64,000 bases of DNA, from assembly GCF_003076455.1 (NCBI RefSeq), contig NZ_CP020918.1:1736001-1800000 (forward strand), given 5' to 3'. The stretch comes from Flavobacterium faecale (GTDB lineage Bacteria; Bacteroidota; Bacteroidia; Flavobacteriales; Flavobacteriaceae). The notes below the pieces were generated by a model. That model did not search any database and was not told where the DNA came from. It saw only the letters and a list, made by a program, of their open reading frames with translations. Numbering within the stretch: the stretch's first letter is position 1; every line of letters begins with the position of its first letter. Position numbers and translations under genes: made by a program. Below are positions 55,922 through 64,000 of this stretch, in pieces.

Positions 55922-56050
55922 ATGAAGGATCCAAACCACAATGTTTTTCATTTTTTAAGATTTCTGTGCGCAAAAAAAGTATTTAATAAGAGAAGATTAA
56001 CTAAGTTTTACCAAACTGACGAGGCAATTAATAATGCTGAAAGAAAATAA
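55922..56050 (+). CDS. Small open frame of 42 codons, function unknown
   Basis: Starts at ATG 55922, 6 bases after the previous stop, and ends 6 bases before the next start, filling the gap exactly. The product (MKDPNHNVFHFLRFLCAKK...) is basic and has no recognisable motif. It could be a real small protein, the stub of a deleted glycosyltransferase gene, or chance. Close packing is the only support. Confidence 0.35.
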   Translation: MKDPNHNVFHFLRFLCAKKVFNKRRLTKFYQTDEAINNAERK

Positions 56051-56056
56051 TTACTT

Positions 56057-57214
56057 ATGAAATTAAATGTTTTAATTTTTGGATTTTTTGGACAGTTTGG
56101 AGGAAGAGAAATAGAAGTTAGAAACCTTATTGTAGCATTATCTGAAAAATACAATGTTAGAGTAATTTCCATGGGACACATGTCAAATGATTCAGTGGCA
56201 ATTAAGAATTTGAATTGTGTTTCTACCTCTATTTTTAAAGAGTTGTACCGTTCTAGTTTGGGTTTAAGAATAACAAGTTTTTTTAGCAAAATGCACAATT
56301 CTTCAAAATTGCCCACCTATTTTTTTATCGAAAACACTATTAGTAAAAAGTTATTCTCTTTTTATGATAAGAAATCATTTCTTTTAGAAAGTGAAATAAA
56401 AAAAACGGATATTGTTCTTTATTGTGGGGTTTTAGAATCTACCTTTTTGGGAGATATGATCGAATATTGTAATGAAACTAGGAAACCGATTATTTTGAGA
56501 ACAACTGGTACGGTTGCCACGATAAATAATAAAATTGGTAAGCTTTTGCCTAAAGTTGTTTCTGTTATAGCTCATTCCAAAAGCAATACTAGAGCGCTGC
56601 TCAATTTTACAAACAATAATATTGATATTGTTGATCAAACTACCCTAGTTGAAAATAAGCTTTTACATATTTCCATACTCAAAAAAGAAAAATTGACTTT
56701 TGGTTATTTGGGAAGATTTTCACGGGAAAAAGGGATTGTAGAATTGTTAAGGATATTTAGTAAACTAGATGCTAAACTTTTTATCGCAGGTTCGGGACCT
56801 TTATTAGAAGAAGTCGAAAATGAGATGACTTATAATTGTAGTTTTTTAGGTGAAATCGAACCTGAAAACTTAGCTGCTTTCTTTAGTGAAATAGATGTTT
56901 TAATTATTCCGTCGCATGAAGAAGCAGGACCTTTAGTCGGCATTGAAGCGATGGCGGCAGGAAAAATAATTTTTTCGACAAAAGTAGGGGCAATGGAAGA
57001 AAGGTTAAAAGGCACAAAGAATAATTTTTGGTTTGATATTAGTTCTGAAAGTAGTTTTTTAGCATTAGTAGCGCGTCTTCATAATATGAATTCTGATGAG
57101 ATTGTAGCGATTCAACAAGCTAATAGAAAGCGGTATTTAGAAAAGTATTCGATAGAAAATATTTCGAATCAATATTTGGAGATTTTTGAAAAAGCAAAAG
57201 ATAGCAATTCATGA
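56057..57214 (+). CDS. GT4-family glycosyltransferase
   Basis: 385 residues, GT-B fold. NVLIFGFFGQFGGREIEVRNLIVAL contains the GG-R-E acceptor loop near residues 14-18. LTFGYLGRFSREKGIVELL (about 213-231) starts the donor domain, and EEAGPLVGIEAMAAGKIIFST near 295-315 is the E-x7-E site. The next gene shares ATGA with its stop. Donor unknown. Confidence 0.87.
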   Translation: MKLNVLIFGFFGQFGGREIEVRNLIVALSEKYNVRVISMGHMSNDSVAIKNLNCVSTSIFKELYRSSLGLRITSFFSKMHNSSKLPTYFFIENTISKKLFSFYDKKSFLLESEIKKTDIVLYCGVLESTFLGDMIEYCNETRKPIILRTTGTVATINNKIGKLLPKVVSVIAHSKSNTRALLNFTNNNIDIVDQTTLVENKLLHISILKKEKLTFGYLGRFSREKGIVELLRIFSKLDAKLFIAGSGPLLEEVENEMTYNCSFLGEIEPENLAAFFSEIDVLIIPSHEEAGPLVGIEAMAAGKIIFSTKVGAMEERLKGTKNNFWFDISSESSFLALVARLHNMNSDEIVAIQQANRKRYLEKYSIENISNQYLEIFEKAKDSNS

Positions 57215-58356
57215 AAATTCTTCTAGTCTCAATATCAAACCATCATTTTTTTCAATGGGCCAATCAGCTAAAAGATTGTGGTCATGAAGTCTATTGGTTT
57301 GATGTTATGGATGGAGGGCCCAGATCAGAAAAAATTCAATGGGTGAACCAAATCAAAGGTTGGAAGATGCGATGGGATTTTCCGTTGAGGCAAACCATAA
57401 AAGCGATATCTCCAAAATGCTACCGTTTTATTCAGAATTTGAATGAACGAAATACAGTAACCGTTTTTGAAAAAATAATCAAAACGATACAACCCGATTT
57501 AGTGCATTGTTTTGAAATGAATTTGTCGGGTTTGCCTATTTTATCTGTAATGCAGAATCATAAAAAGATAAAATTTACCTATTCTTCATGGGGTAGCGAT
57601 ATGTATTATTTTAAAGAACATGGTGTCACTGTTGTTAAAGTACAGAAATTTTTACAAAGAGTCGATTATTTAATTACAGATTGCCATCGCGATTATCGCA
57701 TTGCGGTTGCTAATGGCTATACCAATAAGTTTCTAGGGGTTTACCCCGGAAATGGAGGAATTGATTATACAACCGATAATATACAACCAATTGCCAATCG
57801 TAAATTTATTTTAATAAAAGGGTACGAAAGTTTTGGTTGTAAAGCTTCCAAAATAGTTGACGCATTGCAATTGTTGCCAATAGCTTCATTTGAAAATTTT
57901 GAAATTATTATATACAGCGCTGATGCTGCAATTATAGAAAAAGTTAATTCAGCGCCGTTTTTCAAAAAATGTAAACATCAAATAATTGCAAGAACTACTT
58001 TTGTGGACAATAAAAAAATGCTGAAAATGATGGGAATGGCAAGTATTCATGTTTCGAATAATATTTCAGACGGTATGCCCAATACGCTGTTGGAAAGTGT
58101 GGGTATGGGAGCGTTTCCTGTTCAGTCAAACCCAGGGAACGCATCAGCTGAAGTGATTACTCATGGTATAAATGGTTATTTGATAACTGATCCTTTAGAC
58201 GAAAATGAAATAGCTACTTGGATTGAAAAAGCAATTTCTAATGTCAACTTAAGAACTCAAGCCCAAGAAATAAATATAAAACTAGCGCAGCGCAATTATA
58301 CCCGTGCTATTTTGAAAACTAAGATTAGCCAACTCTATCAAGAAATTTTTTTATAA
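57211..58356 (+). CDS. GT4-family glycosyltransferase
   Basis: 381 residues, GT-B fold. ILLVSISNHHFFQWANQLKDCGHEVYWFDV opens the N-terminal domain (shown by its ends ILLVSISNHH...HEVYWFDV). SSWGSDMYYF near residues 129-138 is common in this subgroup, and ISDGMPNTLLESVGMGAFPVQS near 287-308 gives the donor-site motif (D in place of the first E). ATGA overlap with the gene before it. Donor unknown. Confidence 0.85.
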   Translation: MKILLVSISNHHFFQWANQLKDCGHEVYWFDVMDGGPRSEKIQWVNQIKGWKMRWDFPLRQTIKAISPKCYRFIQNLNERNTVTVFEKIIKTIQPDLVHCFEMNLSGLPILSVMQNHKKIKFTYSSWGSDMYYFKEHGVTVVKVQKFLQRVDYLITDCHRDYRIAVANGYTNKFLGVYPGNGGIDYTTDNIQPIANRKFILIKGYESFGCKASKIVDALQLLPIASFENFEIIIYSADAAIIEKVNSAPFFKKCKHQIIARTTFVDNKKMLKMMGMASIHVSNNISDGMPNTLLESVGMGAFPVQSNPGNASAEVITHGINGYLITDPLDENEIATWIEKAISNVNLRTQAQEINIKLAQRNYTRAILKTKISQLYQEIFL

Positions 58357-58359
58357 TTC

Positions 58360-59241
58360 ATGGAAGTTTCAATCCTCATTGTTACGAAAAACAGACCCAA
58401 AGAGCTTGCCTTTACATTGCATAATTTATTAGGTATAGTAGATTTAAGTCTTCATGAAGTTTTGGTTTTTATTGATGGTTGTATTCAAACAATGGCGATC
58501 CAAAAAGATTTTCCTTGGGTTCGTTGGGAATCTGTAGTCACAAGCGTTGGTGCTTCACCAGCACGAAGTATTTTATACAAAAATGGAAATGGAATCGTTT
58601 TTATAGGTTTGGATGACGATGCACATCCCTTAACTCCTGATTTTATATCGAAAGTACACCAAGTTTTTAACAACGATAAAAAGATTGGTATTGTAGCCTT
58701 TCAAGAAATAAAAGGAATTTTTGCCTCAGATGAGATTGCAATAGAAAATGCTGATCATAAAAGTGAAGAATATTATACAAATGATTTTATAGGTTGTGGT
58801 TTTGCTATCAAGAAAGAGGTGTATTTGCTGACCAATGGATTCCCAGTTTGGATAGATATTTATGGCGAAGAAGCTTGTGTTGCTATTGAAGTTTTGGATT
58901 TAGGTTACCAAATTAAATATGTTGGTTCAATAATGGTCAACCATCGTGTTGATAGATTAGGACGTATTAAAGGCGGTAAATTTTATTTTAGATTCGAAAA
59001 ACAATTAAAAAATACTATTTATTATTATCTAGTATATTTGCCAAATCCATCCTATAAAATTGCGAGACTATTATTTCATAATTTTAAAAAATATGGTTTT
59101 AAAGATTTAAAGTATTTTCAACTGTTTTTGAAATCTTTTTTTACTGCCGTTTTTTCATTTCGGTATATACTGCGCTTTCGAAAACCAGTGCAAAAGTCTT
59201 CTTTAGAAAAAGCGAATAAACTAAAAGGGTTGAAGTATTAA
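58360..59241 (+). CDS. GT2-family glycosyltransferase
   Basis: 293 residues: VSILIVTKNRPKELAFTLHNL, a SVGASPARSILYKNGNG segment, and the metal-binding VFIGLDDDAHPLTPDF (DDD near residues 86-88). GCGFAIKKEVYLLTNGFPVWIDIYGEEACVAIEV (GEE providing the acidic group near 168) and NHRVDR follow. Part of the continuous glycosyltransferase run. Substrate unknown. Confidence 0.84.
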   Translation: MEVSILIVTKNRPKELAFTLHNLLGIVDLSLHEVLVFIDGCIQTMAIQKDFPWVRWESVVTSVGASPARSILYKNGNGIVFIGLDDDAHPLTPDFISKVHQVFNNDKKIGIVAFQEIKGIFASDEIAIENADHKSEEYYTNDFIGCGFAIKKEVYLLTNGFPVWIDIYGEEACVAIEVLDLGYQIKYVGSIMVNHRVDRLGRIKGGKFYFRFEKQLKNTIYYYLVYLPNPSYKIARLLFHNFKKYGFKDLKYFQLFLKSFFTAVFSFRYILRFRKPVQKSSLEKANKLKGLKY

Positions 59242-59299
59242 GATTTTATATTAAAACACAGAAACTCATTTCTTAAAAAAGAAATCAAACCAAATTCGA

Positions 59300-60310
59300 A
59301 TGTTAATTAAAATTGAACGCTATTATAACTACCCCGACATCAAGAGGCAAACTCCTGCGCAGAGTATGCAATGGAAAGATTTTACCTTTACTGAAGAAGA
59401 TGTAGTCGAATGTGATTATTTAGTTATTTTAGATTATCCAAAAAATAACATTTCGATAAAAGTCAATCCAAATAATATTATAAGTGTGTGTTTGGAGCCA
59501 CCCAATGAAGTTTCAAAATACCGTCAATATGGCAATAAAAAGGCTACTGTTATTATAAACCAATTAGATATAAGCAATAACAATATTTTATCTCATGGTG
59601 CTTTACCGTGGCATATAGATAAAGATTATGATTTTTTGACTGCTGTAAAGCAGCAGGATTTATTCAAGGAGAATAAGATTGTTTGGATAACTAGTAACCA
59701 ACAATCTTCAATAGGGCATAGAGATAGAATGTGTTTTTTGGAACAGATAAAACCTTTACCATTTGTAGAATTGTATGGAAGGGGTATTAATCCTATTGAT
59801 GATAAATGGGAAGTGCTAAGTAAGTCCAAATATGCAATTGCCTACGAGAATTTTCAAAACGAGTATTATTGGACTGAGAAAATTATGGATTGTTTTCTAA
59901 GTCATACCATGCCAATTTATTTTGGTTGCAAAAATATGGGGGAGTTTTTCCCTAAGAATTCGTTTATTCAAATGGATCCCAAAGACAAGCATATAGAATT
60001 GTTTTTGAAAGAAATAGTAAAATCCAAAAGATGGGAAGAAAATAAAGAAGCTATTAATGAAGCAAGAAACTTAGTTTTAAATAAATACCAGCTTTTTCCT
60101 TTTTTACACCATCAAATTAGTGTTTTGGTAGGAGAAAATGATAACAGACTTATGAATGCCAAAGAAAATATTACTATTAAAGGTAAAGATGCCTATTTTG
60201 ATAATTATCCTTTTTCAGTCGCAATTGAAAAAGAGTTTTATAAATTGAAAAGTAGGATCGTCCTTAAAATTAGGTCTAAATTTTCCCCAACAAATCAATC
60301 TAGTTTATGA
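59300..60310 (+). CDS. GT10-family (fucosyltransferase-like) glycosyltransferase
   Basis: 336 residues. The donor-binding block reads YAIAYENFQNEYYWTEKIMD, then HTMPIYFGCKNMGEFFPKNSFIQMD (about residues 176-222), the GT10 signature also present in the gene at 23543. N-terminal halves of the two differ. L-fucose from GDP-fucose is the expected donor. The next gene begins within its stop codon (ATGA). Acceptor and linkage unknown. Confidence 0.82.
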   Translation: MLIKIERYYNYPDIKRQTPAQSMQWKDFTFTEEDVVECDYLVILDYPKNNISIKVNPNNIISVCLEPPNEVSKYRQYGNKKATVIINQLDISNNNILSHGALPWHIDKDYDFLTAVKQQDLFKENKIVWITSNQQSSIGHRDRMCFLEQIKPLPFVELYGRGINPIDDKWEVLSKSKYAIAYENFQNEYYWTEKIMDCFLSHTMPIYFGCKNMGEFFPKNSFIQMDPKDKHIELFLKEIVKSKRWEENKEAINEARNLVLNKYQLFPFLHHQISVLVGENDNRLMNAKENITIKGKDAYFDNYPFSVAIEKEFYKLKSRIVLKIRSKFSPTNQSSL

Positions 60311-61488
60311 GTGAAAATGCTAAATATAGTTGGGTAAATGCATTACGGGGTTATGCAATTTTATTAGTTATTTTAATACATTCCGCACAATCATTTTCCG
60401 TTTTTGATTATATACTTAAAGTAAGTAATTCTGGTTATTTAGGAGTTCAGCTTTTTTTTATTCTAAGCAGTTTTACTTTGTTTAATTCGTATTCAAGAAG
60501 AAATTCTGAAGATGGTAAATTTGTGAAGAGTAAGTTTTTTATTCGAAGACTTTTCAGAATAGCTCCCTATTATTATACGGCTATGTTAATTTATATTCTG
60601 TATCGTGTTTTAATTAAAAATGAATCAGTTAATATTAAAAATATTGTAGCAAATGCTACTTTTATAAATGGAGTTTACTTGCCCGCTATGATTGGAAATG
60701 TACCGCCAGGAGGTTGGTCTATTGGTGTAGAAATGCTCTTTTATTTATTTATTCCGCTTTTGTTCAGGTATATAAATTCTTTAAAGGAAGCTATGTTTTT
60801 TCTAGTATTAACCTTAATTTTATCATTTTTGATAAATGAATTCTATTTTGAATTTACTGTTTCAGTCGTAAATTCTATTTGGGAAAATACGAATACTTAT
60901 CTTTTTTATTTTTGGTTACCTAATCAATTTCCAATATTTGCTTTAGGCATAGTTTTGTATTTTATTAATAAAGAGGTTTTATTTTCATTCAAAATGGGGC
61001 AAGTTTTTTTAATACTATCATTGGGGGCGTTTTTCATATTACCTTTTGTTGAGGATATCAATCAATATTCGTTTAATATTATTAAAAAAGAATATGTTTA
61101 TAGTATCGTTTTTTTATTTTTTGCTATTGGGGTATACACTACGAAAAACAAATATTTAAATAACAGTTTTATTCAAAAAATTGGTATTGTAAGTTTTAGT
61201 ATGTATCTCAATCATTTTTTACTATTAATCATTCTGGGATATTTATATAGTGGCAGTATTAAATTTTTTGTCGAATATATGCATTTTTCAGAATTATTAT
61301 TTAGAAATAATATAGTGTTTTTGATAACCTATGTGATTGTTGTGTTCTTGTCTTATTTTGTTTCTCAATTTACTTATGAAAAGGTAGAGTTAAAAGGAAT
61401 TAATCTAGGGAAACAATTTATATCGAAGTTTGTCAATGAAAAAGATAGTTTGTGTTTTTCATATCCGATTAAAGAAGAAGAAAAATAA
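60307..61488 (+). CDS. Acyltransferase-3 family membrane O-acetyltransferase
   Basis: 393 residues with about ten membrane helices. YSWVNALRGYAILLVILIHS near residues 7-26 contains the conserved Arg and the catalytic-type His. FFIRRLFRIAPYYYTAM follows near 78-94, and PPGGWSIGVEMLFYLFIPLL near 137-156. Members acetylate or otherwise acylate sugars of surface polysaccharides. This copy is intact, unlike the relative at 26593. It ends 65 bases before a gene running the other way. Confidence 0.88.
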   Translation: MSENAKYSWVNALRGYAILLVILIHSAQSFSVFDYILKVSNSGYLGVQLFFILSSFTLFNSYSRRNSEDGKFVKSKFFIRRLFRIAPYYYTAMLIYILYRVLIKNESVNIKNIVANATFINGVYLPAMIGNVPPGGWSIGVEMLFYLFIPLLFRYINSLKEAMFFLVLTLILSFLINEFYFEFTVSVVNSIWENTNTYLFYFWLPNQFPIFALGIVLYFINKEVLFSFKMGQVFLILSLGAFFILPFVEDINQYSFNIIKKEYVYSIVFLFFAIGVYTTKNKYLNNSFIQKIGIVSFSMYLNHFLLLIILGYLYSGSIKFFVEYMHFSELLFRNNIVFLITYVIVVFLSYFVSQFTYEKVELKGINLGKQFISKFVNEKDSLCFSYPIKEEEK

Positions 61489-61553
61489 ATGCGAATTACG
61501 TCAGAATAATGGATAAATTTCATTGTAGTATAGTGGTATGAAAAGTTTATGTT

Positions 61554-62486
61554 TTAATATGGGTTCCATTCATCATCAATACTATAGCATTCTTCACGGT
61601 TTCTCATTAAAACAACATATCGAGCAACGTTACTGGAATAGGTTCCCACGAAATATTTTGAATTTATTAGTAGATTAGAGTCTTTCAAAATATTAATCAC
61701 CTCGTTTCTTATTTCTGATTTTTTTTGTTTGGAATTGTATTCCTTTTGAAAGTAACCATTTCTGGTTGGTGGACACAAACTTATAATTTGAAAATGCGGA
61801 TATGTCGTTTTAAAATTATTGACAACGTCATAGTCATCTGTGCATAATGTAAAAGTAGAAATGTTAGGGTTTACTTGTAAGGCTTTGTCTAAATAGGAAT
61901 CGATTTCAAAAGACTCGGCTTCTTTACTTTTTCCAGATACTTTATCACCTCTCCGAATATGGAATCCACAACTCTCCTTAATGACCTTGTTTAATTCAGT
62001 ATCTTGAATAGTTATTTCTGTACTTGTTCTTAAATTAAAATCAAACAATAATTTTATGATTTGACGTTTTACCTCAAAAATACTGCCGTCGATTCCTAAA
62101 TTCGGAAAATAAAAATGACTGGTTGTAAATTTTTCATTTCTCATATCATTCCAAATTTGGTCTTGAATAATTATCCTTTTTTTAAATAAGCGATGATATT
62201 TTTTGAAGCATTTATCTCTTCTACTCTCAATGTACATATCAATTGGTACAGGAATAAGACCCTTATACTCTTCAATTAGTGGATTGAAATAGTCGTTCCA
62301 GTTTCCACCAGACCATTTTTTAGAATATAATTTTAGATTAATTTCATTTTGCAAACAGTATAATACGATCAATGCTAAATTGTTTACTTCGGAAAAAAAT
62401 CCTCTAGTACCTAGAGGATAAATTAATTCTTTTTTTGCGAAAGTTTTATTCGTTAATTGATAGTTTTGACGATATAGTTCTAACAT
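61554..62486 (-). CDS. Fucosyltransferase-like protein (GT11/GT23 type motif), minus strand
   Basis: 310 residues. GFHIRRGDKVSGKSKEAESF near residues 173-192 is the canonical GDP-fucose-binding HIRRGDK motif. FTLCTDDYDVVNNF and FVGTYSSNVARYVVLMR near the C-terminus (about 279-295) match the second conserved motif. It resembles the gene at 30099. It is the second minus-strand gene in the window, convergent with the acyltransferase and divergent from the MBOAT gene, so it must have its own promoter in 62487-62675. Linkage and acceptor are unknown. Confidence 0.72.
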   Translation of the reverse strand: MLELYRQNYQLTNKTFAKKELIYPLGTRGFFSEVNNLALIVLYCLQNEINLKLYSKKWSGGNWNDYFNPLIEEYKGLIPVPIDMYIESRRDKCFKKYHRLFKKRIIIQDQIWNDMRNEKFTTSHFYFPNLGIDGSIFEVKRQIIKLLFDFNLRTSTEITIQDTELNKVIKESCGFHIRRGDKVSGKSKEAESFEIDSYLDKALQVNPNISTFTLCTDDYDVVNNFKTTYPHFQIISLCPPTRNGYFQKEYNSKQKKSEIRNEVINILKDSNLLINSKYFVGTYSSNVARYVVLMRNREECYSIDDEWNPY

Positions 62487-62675
62487 TTATATAAATTATA
62501 ATTAAGCTGTTTTTGCATGAAATTAAAAAGAATAAAGATTCTATATTTGAGGCTAAATTACTTGTTTTTTTATTTGATTGCTATAAAGAGGTTTGTTTTG
62601 ATTAAAAAATAATATGTCATCATTTAAATAAAAGAATTAAAATTGAATGTAATTATAACATCAGAAAATATATAA

Positions 62676-64000
62676 ATGCTTTTTAACTCCATTTCGTTTG
62701 CCTTTTTTCTGCCTATCGTATTCTTGTTATACTGGTTTGTTTTAGGGAAATCATATAAGGCTCAAAATGCTTTTTTATTACTAGCTAGTTATTATTTTTA
62801 TTCCTGCTGGGATATTCGGTTCTTGGCTTTGCTATTGTTCTCTACAGGTTTGGATTATTTTTCGGCCTTACAAATTCAAGAATCAAAGTCTGAATCTTCA
62901 CGTAAGTTTTGGTTTTGGGCCAGTATAGGTATCAATATTTCTTTTTTAGGGATATTTAAGTATTATAACTTTTTCGCCAGTTCATTTCAAGAAAGCTTGG
63001 TATTATTTGGTATTCAGATCGATTTGTATCTCTTGCAAATAATTCTACCAGTCGGTATTTCATTTTACACCTTTCACGGCTTGTCGTACATAATTGATGT
63101 GTATAAAAAAAAAATTATTCCAGAAAAAGATCCTTTGGCTTATGCCCTTTTTGTATCTTATTTTCCCTTGTTGGTTGCTGGACCTATTGAGAGAGCCACA
63201 CATTTATTACCACAATTAAAGAGGAAGCGAAAATTTGATTACCAACAAGCAGTAGATGGTTTGTATCAAATTCTGTGGGGTTTACTCAAGAAAATAGTAA
63301 TTGCAGATAACTGTGCGAAATATGCAAATCAGATTTTTGACAATGCGGCAGATTTTTCTGGTTCCACATTGGTCATGGGAGCTATTTTTTTTGCATTTCA
63401 GATTTACGGGGATTTCAGTGGGTATTCCGATATCGCATTAGGGACGTCTAAACTGCTTGGGATTGAATTGCTTCAAAATTTTTCATTCCCTTATTTTTCC
63501 AGAGATATTGCCGAGTTTTGGCGTCGTTGGCACATTTCACTTTCATCGTGGTTCAAGGATTATGTGTACATTCCTTTGGGTGGAAGTAAAGGTTCCAAAT
63601 TAAATAAAATACGGAATGTTTTTGTGATTTTCCTGCTTAGTGGGTTTTGGCACGGTGCCAATTGGACCTTTATTGCTTGGGGATTTCTTCATGCGTTGTA
63701 TTTTATTCCGTTATTACTAACCAATAAAAACCGTTCGAATATCGAAATTGTTGCCAATGAAACTTTCTTTCCATCCATCAAAGAATTATTTCAAATCGGA
63801 CTTACTTTTTCACTAACCACCTTGGCATGGATATTTTTTAGAGCTCCAACGATTGGAGGAGCCATAGCCTACATTAAAGGAATTTGCAATCTATCACTTT
63901 TTACGTTTCCAAGTGTACGACCAACCTATTTGATTATATTAATCATCCTTTTTATTATAATCGAATGGATGGGCAGAAGATCAACATTTGCATTAGGTAG
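62676..64000 (+). CDS. MBOAT-family O-acyltransferase (AlgI/DltB-like), cut by window end
   Basis: The frame is open from ATG 62676 to the last base with no stop, giving over 440 residues of a polytopic membrane protein. It starts [20 protein letters not shown]. The family motifs are [28 protein letters not shown]-like: here [16 protein letters not shown] near residues 284-299, then [16 protein letters not shown] near 321-336 with the catalytic His. [13 protein letters not shown] follows. It would transfer acyl groups, usually acetate, to an exported glycan, working with an SGNH-type partner probably encoded just downstream. The C-terminus is missing only because the window ends. Confidence 0.93.
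   Translation, partial: [441 protein letters not shown]

Noticed and set aside
59262..59282. ATTTCTT/AAGAAAT inverted repeat before the gene at 59300 as a terminator
   Set aside because: Short A/T-only stem with no T tract; the genes on both sides look like one operon.

Overview
The window looks like chromosome of a low-GC Bacteroidota, most probably Flavobacterium or a close relative. Reasons: strongly A/T-rich DNA, genes that almost never carry a Shine-Dalgarno sequence, upstream boxes of the Bacteroidota form TAnnTTTG, the gene order carA-eno-gltA, a UpxY-type NusG paralogue, and an outer-membrane export lipoprotein with a clear lipobox. I could not run a similarity search, so family names rest on motifs, length and context read by eye.

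Layout. (1) 1-6745 is core metabolism: carA (cut by the window start), eno, gltA, two tandem amidinotransferase-fold hydrolases (the second CtlX-like), a small CoA-binding protein and recR. (2) 6816-21135 is the front of a large surface-polysaccharide locus. It holds an export lipoprotein, a polysaccharide co-polymerase fused to a tyrosine kinase, genes for UDP-GalNAc/UDP-GalNAcA, a UpxY antiterminator with a structured leader, rfbB and manC. A second export pair follows (SLBB porin-like protein and kinase-less Wzz), then GDP-L-fucose synthesis (fcl, gmd). (3) 21823-34430 is a visibly A/T-richer cassette with a Wzx flippase, two polymerase-like membrane proteins (Wzy-like and EpsG-like), about five glycosyltransferases, a broken O-acyltransferase gene and a nucleotide-sugar reductase/epimerase. 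(4) 34828-41814 holds a WecA/WbpL-type initiating transferase, a small sugar-isomerase-like protein, a DegT aminotransferase, rfbC-rfbD-rfbA and a membrane UDP-GlcNAc 4,6-dehydratase of the WbpM/PglF type. (5) 41951-42688, on the minus strand, is a CpsB-type phosphatase. (6) 42854-64000 is a second export module: ABC transporter (Wzm/Wzt), FkbM methyltransferase, a VioA-like aminotransferase with a VioB/NeuD-like acetyltransferase, then some 14 glycosyltransferases, an acyltransferase, a minus-strand fucosyltransferase-like gene and the start of an MBOAT O-acyltransferase cut by the window end.

How it fits together. Sugar precursors predicted from the genes are dTDP-L-rhamnose (rfbABCD), GDP-L-fucose (manC, gmd, fcl), UDP-GalNAcA, and one or two 4-amino-4,6-dideoxy sugars. 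The WbpL-like enzyme would start a lipid-linked glycan and the glycosyltransferases extend it. Export could run either by Wzx/Wzy with a Wza/Wzc-type complex or by the ABC transporter. Having both routes side by side, two export/co-polymerase pairs, two polymerase candidates and four fucosyltransferase-like genes is the most notable property of the window. I saw no tRNA, rRNA, CRISPR array, insertion sequence or phage gene.
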